Positions 56,508-64,000 of a DNA stretch of 64,000 nucleotides are shown one piece after another. Position numbers and translations under genes: made by a program. The stretch is taken from assembly GCF_001421485.1 (NCBI RefSeq), contig NZ_LMKK01000002.1:124001-188000 (forward strand). The letters are read 5' to 3'. Origin of the DNA: Agreia sp. Leaf210 (lineage in GTDB: Bacteria; Actinomycetota; Actinomycetes; Actinomycetales; Microbacteriaceae). Within the stretch, counting starts at the first letter, position 1. Every line of letters starts with the position of its first letter. The notes under the pieces were generated by a model. It had not been told where the DNA came from. It was given only the letters and a program-made list of their open reading frames with translations, and made no database searches.

Positions 56508-56555
56508 TCGACTGAAGTCGACCACGGGCAAGAAGCCCGGGAACGCGGCCCGTGG
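56508..56555 (-). promoter_or_regulatory. Structured leader of rplM-rpsI
   Basis: On the transcript CCACGGGC-N18-GCCCGTGG (56555-56522) is followed directly by TCGACT-tc-AGTCGA (56521-56508), two perfect stems 70 bases before the rplM start. A TAGGCT minus-10 box lies at 56610-56615. Autogenous control by L13 is a guess based on other ribosomal leaders. Confidence 0.45.
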
Positions 56556-56647
56556 AGGGCTCAAGTTCGGGCGCCACACGAAGCTGCGTGGACACCAAGA
56601 ATCGACACTAGCCTATTTGTGCCCTCGCCGCGACTCCTCGGCCCGGT

Positions 56648-57493
56648 TCACGCCCGTCTGGCGCGAGTCTGAACGGCACGGTCTGCGAGACCGGATGCCT
56701 CGGGGTAGCCCACTTCACGCAGGATCAGGCCGCGCGCCGGCATGACTTTGAACGCACTCGTGCGCTCGAGGGCGTCGCTCAGCGAGACGAGCTCGCTCGT
56801 GTCGAAACGCCCCTCCCCCACTGCGACACACGCCCCCACCAGGGCCCGCACCATGCTGTGGCAGAACGCGTCGGCCTGCAGCCTCGACACCAGTACCCCC
56901 TCGTCGTCGCGCTGCCAGGTGAAGGACTGCAGGGAACGGATCGTCGTCGCGCCCTCTCTCGGCTTGCAGAACGAGGCGAAGTCACGCAGCCCGAGCAGGC
57001 TCTGCGCGGCAGCGTGCATCAGATCTACGTCGAGGGAGCCCGTGTACGCGGCGGTGAACGTGCGCTCCAGCGGATTGCGCTCGGTCGACGCGTCGGCAAG
57101 ACGGTACTCGTAACGACGCCACGTCGCCGCGAACCGCGCGTCGAAGTGCTCGTCGGCCGGCGCGCTCGAGGTGACCACGACATCCGATGTCGAACCGAGC
57201 ACGCCGTTGATACGACGAGCCAGAGCCGCTGGCGCAACCCGACCGGCCTGGGCCGGCGTCAGGTCGAGGTGGGCGACCTGCCCCGTGGCGTGCACCCCGG
57301 CATCCGTTCGACCGGCCACCACGAGCAGAGGTGCGGGCCCGTGGCGGTGGTAGATGGTGTCGAGAGCGTCTTCGAGAACACCCTGCACCGTGCGCAGAGT
57401 GGGCTGCTTCGCCCAACCGGAGAATGCCGTGCCGTCGTAGGCGATGCCCAGGCGAACACGAATGAGTTCATCGGCACTCGGGATGAGCGTCAT
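56648..57493 (-). CDS. truA: tRNA pseudouridine(38-40) synthase
   Basis: 281 residues from ATG 57493, which has GGAGA six bases upstream; a start at 57526 is weaker. Pseudouridylates positions 38-40 of tRNA anticodon arms. Catalytic Asp in GRTDAGVHATGQVAHLD (about 59-75), YEYRL near 130 and SFCKPREG near 180. It follows rplQ beyond a hairpin terminator, so it may rely on read-through or its own promoter. Confidence 0.95.
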   Translation of the reverse strand: MTLIPSADELIRVRLGIAYDGTAFSGWAKQPTLRTVQGVLEDALDTIYHRHGPAPLLVVAGRTDAGVHATGQVAHLDLTPAQAGRVAPAALARRINGVLGSTSDVVVTSSAPADEHFDARFAATWRRYEYRLADASTERNPLERTFTAAYTGSLDVDLMHAAAQSLLGLRDFASFCKPREGATTIRSLQSFTWQRDDEGVLVSRLQADAFCHSMVRALVGACVAVGEGRFDTSELVSLSDALERTSAFKVMPARGLILREVGYPEASGLADRAVQTRARRA

Positions 57494-57533
57494 ATCGGTT
57501 CTCCGGTCGGTCGTGTCTACGAGCATAGAACGC

Positions 57534-57573
57534 GAGAACGCCCCGTCATCCGAGTGGATGGCGGGGCGTTCTC
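57534..57573 (-). terminator. Terminator after rplQ
   Basis: GAGAACGCCCCG (57534-57545) pairs with CGGGGCGTTCTC (57562-57573), and CATCC/GGATG pairs inside. It starts 13 bases after the rplQ stop and separates the infA-rplQ operon from truA. Confidence 0.85.
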
Positions 57574-57585
57574 AGCTGGTGCTGA

Positions 57586-58134
57586 CTACTTGGTGTCGTC
57601 GGCCTTGTCGGCGGCGTCGGCCTCGACCTCGGCGGCGGCGTCGGTGACGACCTCGTCTTCGATCGGTGCGCTCTGCTCGACGGTATCGGTCTCATCGACC
57701 GGTGCGTCTTCGACAGGGGCTGCGACGGGAGCGTCGGCAACCTTCTTCGACTTGGACTTCGACGGCGTCTTCACGACGGGCTCGAGTACGAGCTCGATCT
57801 GGACCATCGAAGCGTTGTCGCCCTTGCGGAATCCGAGCTTCGTGATGCGGGTGTAGCCACCCTCGCGCTCGGCGACGAGCGGAGCGATCTCGGTGAAGAG
57901 CTCGTGCACGACGCTCTTGTCGCCGATGACGCCGAGGACGCGACGACGAGCGTGCAGGTCTCCGCGCTTGGCGAACGTGATCAGGCGCTCGGCGACCGGA
58001 CGAAGGCGCTTGGCCTTGGTCTCGGTGGTCTTGATGCTCTTGTGGGTGAAGAGGGCGGCAGCCAGGTTGGCGAGCAGCAGGCGCTCGTGCGCCGGTCCGC
58101 CACCGAGACGGGGTCCCTTGGTGGGCTTAGGCAT
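57586..58134 (-). CDS. rplQ: 50S ribosomal protein L17
   Basis: 182 residues. The L17 core (1-118) starts [20 protein letters not shown] and has [15 protein letters not shown]. Residues about 119-182 are an Ala/Asp/Glu/Val-rich acidic tail found in actinobacterial L17, probably disordered. Follows rpoA by 57 bases. Confidence 0.96.
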   Translation of the reverse strand: MPKPTKGPRLGGGPAHERLLLANLAAALFTHKSIKTTETKAKRLRPVAERLITFAKRGDLHARRRVLGVIGDKSVVHELFTEIAPLVAEREGGYTRITKLGFRKGDNASMVQIELVLEPVVKTPSKSKSKKVADAPVAAPVEDAPVDETDTVEQSAPIEDEVVTDAAAEVEADAADKADDTK

Positions 58135-58191
58135 GGTGTTTCTCCAGAATCAGTTCAGGTAAGTAGGTTCGTGTCGACGTACAGCGCGCGA

Positions 58192-59181
58192 CTAGATGTT
58201 CTCGTCGTCGTAGCCGCCGTAGAAGTGGGCTCCGTCGAAACCGGGAACCGTGTCCTTCAGCGACAGGCCAAGCTCAACGAGCTTGTCCTTGACCTCATCC
58301 ACCGACTTCTGTCCGAAGTTGCGGATGTTCATGAGCTGGGTCTCACTCAGGGCGACCAGTTCGCTCACCGTGTTGATTCCCTCACGCTTGAGGCAGTTGT
58401 ACGAACGCACGCTCAGGTCGAGGTCTTCGATCGGAACAGCGAGCTCGCTGGAGAGGACGGCGTCGACCGGCGCGGGGCCGATCTCGATGCCCTCTGCGGC
58501 GGTGTTCAGCTCGCGGGCGAGGCCGAAGAGCTCGGTCAGCGTGCGGCCGGCCGATGCGATGGCGTCGCGCGGCGTGATGGCGTTCTTCGTCTCGACGTCG
58601 ACGACCAGACGGTCGAAGTCGGTGCGCTCACCGGCACGAGTCGCCTCGACGCGGTAGGTCACCTTGAGCACGGGCGAGTAGATCGAGTCGACCGGGATCT
58701 GGCCGGCTTCGGAGAACTCGCTGCGGTTCTGAGTGGCGGAGACGTAGCCGCGACCGCGCTCGATGATGAGCTCGAGCTCGAACTTCGCCTTCTCGTTGAG
58801 CGTCGCGATGACGAGCTCGGGGTTGTGGATCTCGACACCGGCCGGGGCCGAGATGTCTGCAGCCGTGACCTGGCCCGACGCGTGCTTGCGCAGGTAGGCG
58901 GTGATCGGCTCGTCGTGCTCGCTCGAGACGACCAGTCCCTTGATGTTCAGGATGATCTCGGTGACGTCTTCTTTCACACCGGGGATCGTCGAGAACTCGT
59001 GCAGAACGCCGTCGAGACGGATGCTGGTGACAGCGGCTCCGGGGATCGACGAGAGCAGGGTGCGACGAAGCGAGTTGCCGAGCGTGTAACCGAAACCGGG
59101 TTCCAGGGGCTCGATGACGAACCGCGAGCGGAATTCGGAGATGTTTTCTTCGGTGAGCGTGGGGCGCTGTGCAATAAGCAC
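58192..59181 (-). CDS. rpoA: RNA polymerase alpha subunit
   Basis: 329 residues. Alpha-NTD for assembly (about 10-225, [20 protein letters not shown]) and alpha-CTD for UP-element and activator contact (about 255-312, [20 protein letters not shown] and [18 protein letters not shown]). GTG start. rpsD is not between rpsK and rpoA; instead a strong stem-loop fills the 154-bp gap. Confidence 0.97.
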   Translation of the reverse strand: MLIAQRPTLTEENISEFRSRFVIEPLEPGFGYTLGNSLRRTLLSSIPGAAVTSIRLDGVLHEFSTIPGVKEDVTEIILNIKGLVVSSEHDEPITAYLRKHASGQVTAADISAPAGVEIHNPELVIATLNEKAKFELELIIERGRGYVSATQNRSEFSEAGQIPVDSIYSPVLKVTYRVEATRAGERTDFDRLVVDVETKNAITPRDAIASAGRTLTELFGLARELNTAAEGIEIGPAPVDAVLSSELAVPIEDLDLSVRSYNCLKREGINTVSELVALSETQLMNIRNFGQKSVDEVKDKLVELGLSLKDTVPGFDGAHFYGGYDDENI

Positions 59182-59285
59182 TATTGATTCCTTTCGGCCA
59201 GATGTCCGCTATATGACACCTTGCAGTGACAACCGGGTGGCGGGCCCGGCTGGTTATTGAGTTATGAAACCACGTACAACCCGGA

Positions 59286-59321
59286 GATCGGAGAACGAGG
59301 CACAAGCCTCGTTCTCCGATC
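59286..59321. promoter_or_regulatory. Perfect stem-loop between rpsK and rpoA
   Basis: GATCGGAGAACGAGG and CCTCGTTCTCCGATC form a perfect 15-bp stem with a 6-base loop, 15 bases after the rpsK stop. No T-run follows on the transcribed strand. It may be a processing site or partial terminator that sets rpoA levels. Confidence 0.6.
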
Positions 59322-59335
59322 AGCGGTTGGCTTAG

Positions 59336-59734
59336 CTAGACGCGACGGCGCTTCGGCGGGCGGCAACCGTTGTGCGCCTGCGGGGTGACGTCGTTGATCG
59401 ATCCGACCTCGAGGCCAGCGGCCTGCAGCGAGCGGATGGCGGTCTCGCGACCCGATCCCGGTCCCTTGACGAAGACGTCGACCTTCTTGACGCCGTGCTC
59501 CTGAGCCTGGCGCGCGGCCGACTCGGCGGAGAGCTGCGCGGCGAAGGGAGTCGACTTACGCGATCCCTTGAAGCCGACGGTTCCCGACGAAGCCCAGCTC
59601 AGCACAGCACCCTGGGGGTCGGTGATGGTGACGATGGTGTTGTTGAACGTCGACTTGATGTGGGCCTGGCCCACGGCGATGTTCTTCTTCTCTTTACGAC
59701 GCGGCTTACGAGCGGCCGATTTTGGTGCTGCCAT
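59336..59734 (-). CDS. rpsK: 30S ribosomal protein S11
   Basis: 132 residues, full length: [34 protein letters not shown] and the end [13 protein letters not shown]11 lies in the platform near the E site. Between rpsM (51 bases upstream) and rpoA. Confidence 0.97.
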   Translation of the reverse strand: MAAPKSAARKPRRKEKKNIAVGQAHIKSTFNNTIVTITDPQGAVLSWASSGTVGFKGSRKSTPFAAQLSAESAARQAQEHGVKKVDVFVKGPGSGRETAIRSLQAAGLEVGSINDVTPQAHNGCRPPKRRRV

Positions 59735-59785
59735 TGTTTTCTCCTAAAACGTTTATGGCGATGCGTGAGGCTCTGGGGCCTCTCG

Positions 59786-60160
59786 CTATCGGGCCTTCTT
59801 CTTGCCGGCGACGGTGCGCTTCGGGCCCTTGCGGGTGCGAGCGTTGGTCTTGGTGCGCTGTCCGTGAACGGGCAGGCCACGACGGTGACGGACACCCTGG
59901 TAGCTTCCGATCTCGACCTTGCGGCGGATGTCTGCTGCGACCTCGCGACGAAGGTCACCTTCTACCTTGAAGTTGCCTTCGATGTAGTCGCGCAGCGCGA
60001 TGAGCTGGTCATCGCTGAGATCCTTGACTCGGATGTCGCCCGAGATGTCGGTGTCGGCCAGAGTCTTCAGCGCACTGGTGCGGCCGACTCCGTAGATGTA
60101 GGTGAGTGCGACTTCCACGCGCTTGTCGCGCGGAATGTCTACGCCTGCTAGACGTGCCAT
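59786..60160 (-). CDS. rpsM: 30S ribosomal protein S13
   Basis: 124 residues: [20 protein letters not shown] at the start, [11 protein letters not shown], and [20 protein letters not shown] (residues quoted to 20) near the end. Head protein contacting P-site tRNA and bridging to the 50S subunit. Follows rpmJ by 145 bases. Confidence 0.97.
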   Translation of the reverse strand: MARLAGVDIPRDKRVEVALTYIYGVGRTSALKTLADTDISGDIRVKDLSDDQLIALRDYIEGNFKVEGDLRREVAADIRRKVEIGSYQGVRHRRGLPVHGQRTKTNARTRKGPKRTVAGKKKAR

Positions 60161-60305
60161 GGTGGTGGCTCCTGTTGGTGAGTGGAGGTCTGCAGCAGAA
60201 CCGGTGCCGCGGCCTCCGACCGCGGGTGTCCCCGATCAGCCTCTCGGCCGATCGGATCTGGTTCTGCTGTTGTGTTGTGAGGGTGAAACGGGTGGAGCTG
60301 GCTGC

Positions 60306-60422
60306 TTAGCCCTGGCGCTGCTTGTGGCGCGGGTTGCTCTTGCAGATGACCATCACGTTGCCGTTGCGACGAATGACACGGCAGTGCTCGCACATCGGCT
60401 TGACGCTGGGGTTGACCTTCAT
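60306..60422 (-). CDS. rpmJ: 50S ribosomal protein L36
   Basis: 38 residues, read directly from the reverse strand: starts [20 protein letters not shown] and ends NPRHKQRQG. Three Cys and a His (CEHC, C at residue 27, H33) form the zinc ribbon of the zinc-binding L36 form. Too short for most ORF filters. Between infA and rpsM, its conserved place. Confidence 0.97.
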   Translation of the reverse strand: MKVNPSVKPMCEHCRVIRRNGNVMVICKSNPRHKQRQG

Positions 60423-60507
60423 GGTGATTCCTTGCTTTCGCTGTCTTCGTACCCGGGGGATGCCCCGGGCCGTTACTTTCCAGCGATCAACATCGCTCGA
60501 ATGAGCG

Positions 60508-60729
60508 TTACTTGTAGCGGTAGACGATCCGACCGCGGGTCAGGTCGTATGGGCTCAGCTCTACGATCACCCGGTCCTCAGGGAGGATTCGGATGTAGTG
60601 CTGACGCATCTTGCCCGAAATGTGGGCGAGTACTTTGTGTCCGTTGGTCAGCTCAACACGAAACATCGCGTTGGGCAGAGCCTCGACCACTGCGCCTTCG
60701 ATCTCGATGACACCGTCTTTTTTGGCCAT
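60508..60729 (-). CDS. infA: Translation initiation factor IF-1
   Basis: 73 residues, an S1/OB-fold protein: [20 protein letters not shown] and [16 protein letters not shown]. Blocks the A site during initiation. First gene of infA-rpmJ-rpsM-rpsK-rpoA-rplQ, with a clear promoter and a 105-base leader. Ends RGRIVYRYK as in other actinobacteria. Confidence 0.97.
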   Translation of the reverse strand: MAKKDGVIEIEGAVVEALPNAMFRVELTNGHKVLAHISGKMRQHYIRILPEDRVIVELSPYDLTRGRIVYRYK

Positions 60730-60841
60730 TACTCACTATCGCTAAAGTTATTGATTGCTGGTCGTGCGTTTGGATGGGTGATCGCGCCGAGAAATACCCG
60801 AACGCGGCACGCCGAAAAGGGCGTACAAACACCAAAGATCG

Positions 60842-60870
60842 AGCTTAGGTGATATGAGCCTTTCTGGCAA
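60842..60870 (-). promoter_or_regulatory. Promoter of the infA-rplQ operon
   Basis: On the reverse strand TTGCCA (60865-60870), a 17-base spacer and TAAGCT (60842-60847) form a good housekeeping sigma promoter, placing the start near 60835 and giving infA a leader of about 105 bases. Confidence 0.8.
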
Positions 60871-60894
60871 GTCGCTCCCGGTACGATTCAGGGG

Positions 60895-61458
60895 ATGCCC
60901 GCCCTCGTCTTCGCCTCCCAACTCGCCTCGCTGCTCGCCATCGTCCTCGTGCCCGGAGTGATGCTCATCGTCGTGCTGAAGAAGGGGTGGATGCGACGGC
61001 TCGCCGTTCCACTCGATGCCGACGCGACGTGGCGCGACGGCCGCCCGCTCTTCGGCCCCACGAAGACCTGGCTCGGCGTCGTCATCTACGTCGGTGGCGC
61101 GATGATCGTTGCGGGAATCCTGGGCCATCCCGACCTGGGCGAATGGGTCGCGCCGGTCTTGCGAGGGTCTCGATCCGTCGCGATCGGATTCCTGCTCGGC
61201 CTCGTCTATGTCGTCGGCGAACTGCTGAACAGTTTCGTCAAGAGACGCGTCGGCATCGCATCGAGCACCGAGACGACGTCGAGGTGGCGACCGGTGCAGC
61301 GGGCGGCCGACCTCGCCGATGGAATCGTCGCGGTGTCGGTGCTTCTCATCGCTCTGGGCTCCTCTCCCCTGCTCGTCGCGGCCACTGCATTGGTCGGTGT
61401 CGCGGTGCACGCGGGCACCGACGTCGTGATGCACCGGCTGCGACTCAAGTCGCGCTGA
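60895..61458 (+). CDS. CarS-like CDP-lipid synthase (DUF46-type membrane protein)
   Basis: 187 residues, five hydrophobic helices. RPLFGPTKTWLGV (about 50-62) and GELLNSFVKRRVGI (about 105-118) match the CDP-archaeol synthase/CdsA-like family, where RPLFGxxKTWRG and GDxxxSFxKRR bind CTP-Mg; here Asp of GD is Glu. Such enzymes make CDP-activated lipids from CTP and a phospholipid precursor. ATG 60895 lies seven bases after a TACGAT box (60882-60887), so the mRNA is probably leaderless. It faces a second lipid-type operon. Confidence 0.75.
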   Translation: MPALVFASQLASLLAIVLVPGVMLIVVLKKGWMRRLAVPLDADATWRDGRPLFGPTKTWLGVVIYVGGAMIVAGILGHPDLGEWVAPVLRGSRSVAIGFLLGLVYVVGELLNSFVKRRVGIASSTETTSRWRPVQRAADLADGIVAVSVLLIALGSSPLLVAATALVGVAVHAGTDVVMHRLRLKSR

Positions 61459-61487
61459 TCCGCGCCGGCCCTCAATCACCGCGCGAG

Positions 61488-62096
61488 TCACAGAACGGCG
61501 AGAAGTGCCGCCGCGACGAGCGGGATGCTGATGTTGTCGGTGCCCAGCGGCGAGTAGCGCTCCGTCGCCGTGGCGAGGAGGGCGACGACGATCACGGGAA
61601 CGAGGCCGAACCCGCAGAGAGCGAGCACGATGACACTCACTCCGAGAAAAGCCCCAGACCCCCACCACGTCTTGCGACTCGAGCGCAGGTAGTCGCCGAC
61701 CAGCCCGGCGGCGACATCCGCCAGGCCCAGAATGAGCACCGCCGCCACGAAGACCGCGGCGTCGCTCCCGCCGAGGAGGGCGGCGACGCCGATTCCCAGG
61801 GGCAGGTAGACGTCACCGAGCGATCTGCGGCGAACCTTGTGGATCGAGGTGAAGACATGGAAATGCCGCGAGAGCCACATGAGCGCCGCGAAGACGACCG
61901 AGCACACGATGAAGAGCCAGAACGGCAGGACGGCGTGCACGAGGAGAGCGAAGAGACAGGCGAGAACGTGGGCGACGCGACGAGTGATCTCCGTCGGAAC
62001 GTTCCGGGTTCGCACGAGGCGCTCGAGCACGACGAACGACGCGGCGAGCCCCACGGTGGCCGCGCCGAAGATCAGGGCGCCAGACAGCCCGCTCAC
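61488..62096 (-). CDS. Polyprenol/diacylglycerol-kinase-like membrane protein (SEC59/DGK1/VTE5-VTE6 family)
   Basis: 202 residues with six to seven helices. RRVAHVLACL near the N-terminus, GDVYLPLGIGVA, GLADVAAGLVGDYL and the C-terminal GTDNISIPLVAALL-like end (SPLGTDNISIPLVAA) match CTP-dependent lipid kinases (dolichol, phytol, diacylglycerol). GTG 62096 is chosen over GTG 62114 because it overlaps the previous stop by four bases (GTGA). Confidence 0.78.
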   Translation of the reverse strand: MSGLSGALIFGAATVGLAASFVVLERLVRTRNVPTEITRRVAHVLACLFALLVHAVLPFWLFIVCSVVFAALMWLSRHFHVFTSIHKVRRRSLGDVYLPLGIGVAALLGGSDAAVFVAAVLILGLADVAAGLVGDYLRSSRKTWWGSGAFLGVSVIVLALCGFGLVPVIVVALLATATERYSPLGTDNISIPLVAAALLAVL

Positions 62097-62599
62097 AGTC
62101 CGGGCCTCGTCCAAGTGAGATAGATGGGCGTGGCCTCGCTGGTGTGCCGAGCCACAGCCGCGAGTCGCATGGGGCTGAGTCGACGAAGCAGAAAAGTACC
62201 GTGCGACAGAGCGATCACGCGCCCGAGGCTCGCCCGCTCGAACCCGTACGACCGCTGAAGCCAGTCGGCGAAGCCGGGCCTGAACGTCACGGCGACGGCG
62301 TGCCTGTCGATCTCGAGAAGCTGCGCCAGCATCCGGTCGAAGATCTCGCCCGTGCGCAACCGGCTCTCGACGAAGAGATAGCCGAGCTCGTGCGCGCCCC
62401 CCGCGCCCGGCTCGGAGAGGAACCAGCCCACCACGCGCCCGTCATCCGTCGCGACGGCGAGGCGTCGCCCGCGCAACGCACGACGGAGCTGCCGGGCGCT
62501 CCGCTCCGACACCTCGGGATGCGCACGGGCGATCGATCGGATCTCGTCGGCGAGGGCACCGTGGCGCTCTGCCGCGAACGACGTGGCTACGTCAACCAC
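62093..62599 (-). CDS. GNAT-like acetyltransferase
   Basis: 168 residues from GTG 62599. A GNAT-type strand pair (LAVATDDGRVVGWFLSE), ELGYLFVESRLRTGEIFDRML and the C-terminal WLQRSYGFERAS fit the fold, although the acetyl-CoA loop is not the classical RxxGxG/A. It starts inside the end of the phosphatidyltransferase gene (13-base overlap) and ends overlapping the kinase-like gene. Substrate unknown. The frame is open to 62797 but upstream residues mirror the neighbour gene. Confidence 0.7.
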   Translation of the reverse strand: MVDVATSFAAERHGALADEIRSIARAHPEVSERSARQLRRALRGRRLAVATDDGRVVGWFLSEPGAGGAHELGYLFVESRLRTGEIFDRMLAQLLEIDRHAVAVTFRPGFADWLQRSYGFERASLGRVIALSHGTFLLRRLSPMRLAAVARHTSEATPIYLTWTRPGL

Positions 62600-63201
62600 A
62601 GGAGCGAGCCGACGGCCAACGGCACGACGAGGGCCGCCCACCAGATCTGCCGCCCGGTCTTGCGGATGCGGATCAACGAGAGCTGCAGGATCGAGAGCAC
62701 GATCAGCGCCGCCGCCGCCACCCACGGCAGCCACCCGGCGTCGGGCCAGAGCTCCGTGAGAATGAGGAAGACGATCGCGCAGAGCGATAGATGGCACACC
62801 ACGATGCCCCGGTAGTACTTGATGAGCTCGTCGTCGGTGAATCCTTCGATGTTGAACCGGATGAGCCGCAGGATTCCGGTGGCCACGATCACGAAGCCGA
62901 GAGCCCAGCCCGCCACGCCCGGAATGATGTGGAAGCCGACGAGCACGGCGGCGTAGAGCGAGTAGTTGATGACGTCGATGAAGCTGTCGAGCTGTCGCCC
63001 GAACTCGCTCGAGACCCCGAGACGGCGGGCGACGAAGCCGTCGAGCATGTCGAGCAGGAACGCCCCCAGGGCGAACAGAACACTCACGCGGAGTGAGCCC
63101 GATACGGCGAGGCCGATCGCCACCCAGGCCGCGAGGAGGCTGGCGAGAGACACGGCACCGGCGGGCCCGATGGCCTTCAGCCAGTAACTAGAGCGCGGCA
63201 T
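62587..63201 (-). CDS. CDP-alcohol phosphatidyltransferase family protein
   Basis: 204 residues, six helices. The complete family motif D-x2-DG-x2-AR-x8-G-x3-D-x3-D is at about 51-76 (DMLDGFVARR, then GRQLDSFID). It joins a CDP-activated lipid or alcohol to an acceptor alcohol; PssA-like but the acceptor is not determined. ATG 63201 overlaps the end of the PEP-utilising gene by 14 bases. Confidence 0.85.
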   Translation of the reverse strand: MPRSSYWLKAIGPAGAVSLASLLAAWVAIGLAVSGSLRVSVLFALGAFLLDMLDGFVARRLGVSSEFGRQLDSFIDVINYSLYAAVLVGFHIIPGVAGWALGFVIVATGILRLIRFNIEGFTDDELIKYYRGIVVCHLSLCAIVFLILTELWPDAGWLPWVAAAALIVLSILQLSLIRIRKTGRQIWWAALVVPLAVGSLLWLT

Positions 63202-64000
63202 CGATGTCCCCCGTCGTTCCGTTGATCGTGATGACCTGCCCCGTGCTCAGCGCGTCGACGGCGCCCATTGCAGCGACGACCGCGGGCATGCCCAGTTCTC
63301 GGGCGATGATCGCGACGTGGGACAGCGCGTTGCCTCGCTCTGTCACGACACCGGCGGCCTGCACGAACAGAAGTGTCCAGCCCGGGTCGATATGACTCGT
63401 CACGAGGATCTTGCCGCGCACGTCGATGGTCGGATCGAACGCGTGCACGACGATCACTTCCGCGGTGAGCATTCCGGGGGACACACCCATGCCCGCTGCC
63501 ATGCCCGAGGCCGACCGCTGCTCGTCGTCGCGCAGCTCGGCAGGCGCGATGAGACCAGAGCCCACGACCCGACGCGCCAGCGAGCGCTGCTCGAACGCCC
63601 CGAATTCCCCCCTGCGCCGGGCAACCGTCGCGCGGGGATCCGAGTTCCACGCGTGGCCGAATACGGCCTCGTCGAGCTCCTGCTCGGTGAGCCAGAACAC
63701 ATCGTCGGCCGCCTCGAGCATCTCGGCGTCGACCAGCCGCTGCCCCAGCGCCAGATACGCCGCGCGTGCGAGACCGTAGACCTGGGCCCTGTTGAACCGG
63801 AACCGTTCCCGCCAGTCGATGGCCTGGCGGGTGTTGCGGCCGATGAACCGCGTGCCGAACCGGCCCTTGATCGACCGGGCCGAGGCATCCACGGGCGGCC
63901 GCCCGGCGGGGTCGGTGCCGAGCGCCAGCGCGAGAAGCGAGCCGTAGTCGTCGGCGAGGCGCGGGTTCTCGAGCTGCAGCTCGTCGGGCGCCCGCCCGCC
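63188..64000 (-). CDS. PEP-utilising phosphotransferase, C-terminal part (cut by window edge)
   Basis: The frame is open to base 64000 (271 codons seen). GGRAPDELQLENPRLADD near the cut resembles the linker of PEP synthase and rifampin-phosphotransferase-type enzymes. The C-terminal phosphohistidine domain has HIDPGWTLLFVQAAGVVTER and GNALSHVAIIARELGMPAVV, where the His of LSHVA is the swivelling phosphorylated residue. The acceptor is unknown; clustering with lipid genes suggests a lipid or headgroup alcohol. A GTG at 63892 is internal, not the start. Confidence 0.8.
   Translation of the reverse strand, partial: GGRAPDELQLENPRLADDYGSLLALALGTDPAGRPPVDASARSIKGRFGTRFIGRNTRQAIDWRERFRFNRAQVYGLARAAYLALGQRLVDAEMLEAADDVFWLTEQELDEAVFGHAWNSDPRATVARRRGEFGAFEQRSLARRVVGSGLIAPAELRDDEQRSASGMAAGMGVSPGMLTAEVIVVHAFDPTIDVRGKILVTSHIDPGWTLLFVQAAGVVTERGNALSHVAIIARELGMPAVVAAMGAVDALSTGQVITINGTTGDIDAAL

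Noticed and set aside
56476-56745. An 89-codon plus-strand open frame in the rplM leader
   Set aside because: It overlaps the truA end antisense, has no family similarity, and the region is better explained as a structured leader.

Overview
The window is chromosomal DNA of a high-GC actinobacterium. Codon third positions are almost all G or C, GTG and TTG starts are common, several promoters seem to give leaderless mRNAs, and CIRCE boxes precede groES. The gene orders (sucC-sucD-DUF6350-purN-purH; infA-rpmJ-rpsM-rpsK-rpoA-rplQ-truA; glmS-acpS-alr-tsaE-tsaB-rimI-tsaD) and an LAxTG wall-sorting signal suggest Microbacteriaceae, an assignment made from memory of such genomes. I see no rRNA, tRNA, CRISPR array, IS element, prophage or compositional island; it is core and lightly accessory chromosome.

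Layout. 1-6.5 kb: an MFS exporter (cut by the edge), purU, a DUF2568 protein, nagA, icd, a GNAT, an alkyltransferase-like protein and a lipoprotein. 6.5-11.4 kb: a heterodimeric ABC exporter and a membrane-anchored dimethylargininase-like protein. 11.4-17.8 kb: purH, purN, DUF6350, a small membrane protein, sucD and sucC. 18-26 kb: a wall-anchored protein with a probable thioester domain, an MpaB-type protein, pcrA, a phosphodiesterase, a Bax-inhibitor-like protein and an acyltransferase-like membrane protein. 26-35.4 kb: guaA (apparent ATT start), DUF3817, SURF1, a cation/proton antiporter with its regulator, glpD, guaB3 and guaB. 35.6-41.4 kb: livHMGF facing livK, with a frameshifted lipoprotein remnant between. 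41.5-54 kb: rarD, groES, a methyltransferase, two small membrane proteins, the t6A genes tsaD/rimI/tsaB/tsaE, two alr-like genes, acpS, glmS, coaA and an SDR. 54-60.9 kb: glmM, rpsI, rplM, truA, rplQ, rpoA, rpsK, rpsM, rpmJ and infA. 60.9-64 kb: a lipid-type cluster (CarS-like, polyprenol/diacylglycerol-kinase-like, GNAT-like, CDP-alcohol phosphatidyltransferase, PEP-utilising enzyme cut by the edge).

The most striking observation is at 47988-49873. Two translationally coupled alanine racemase paralogues have decayed in complementary ways. The first keeps every PLP-side residue (Lys44, Arg143, His175, Ser212, Arg228, Tyr354) but has lost the residues that act on the partner subunit's active site. 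The second has lost the lysine and about half the barrel but keeps exactly those trans-acting residues (Tyr146, Met194-Asp195). This predicts an obligate heterodimeric alanine racemase with one working active site.

How the genes work together: purine supply is well represented (purU, purN, purH, guaA, guaB, guaB3); cell-wall precursor genes cluster (glmS, glmM, alr pair); translation and tRNA modification form two operons; icd and sucCD serve the TCA cycle.
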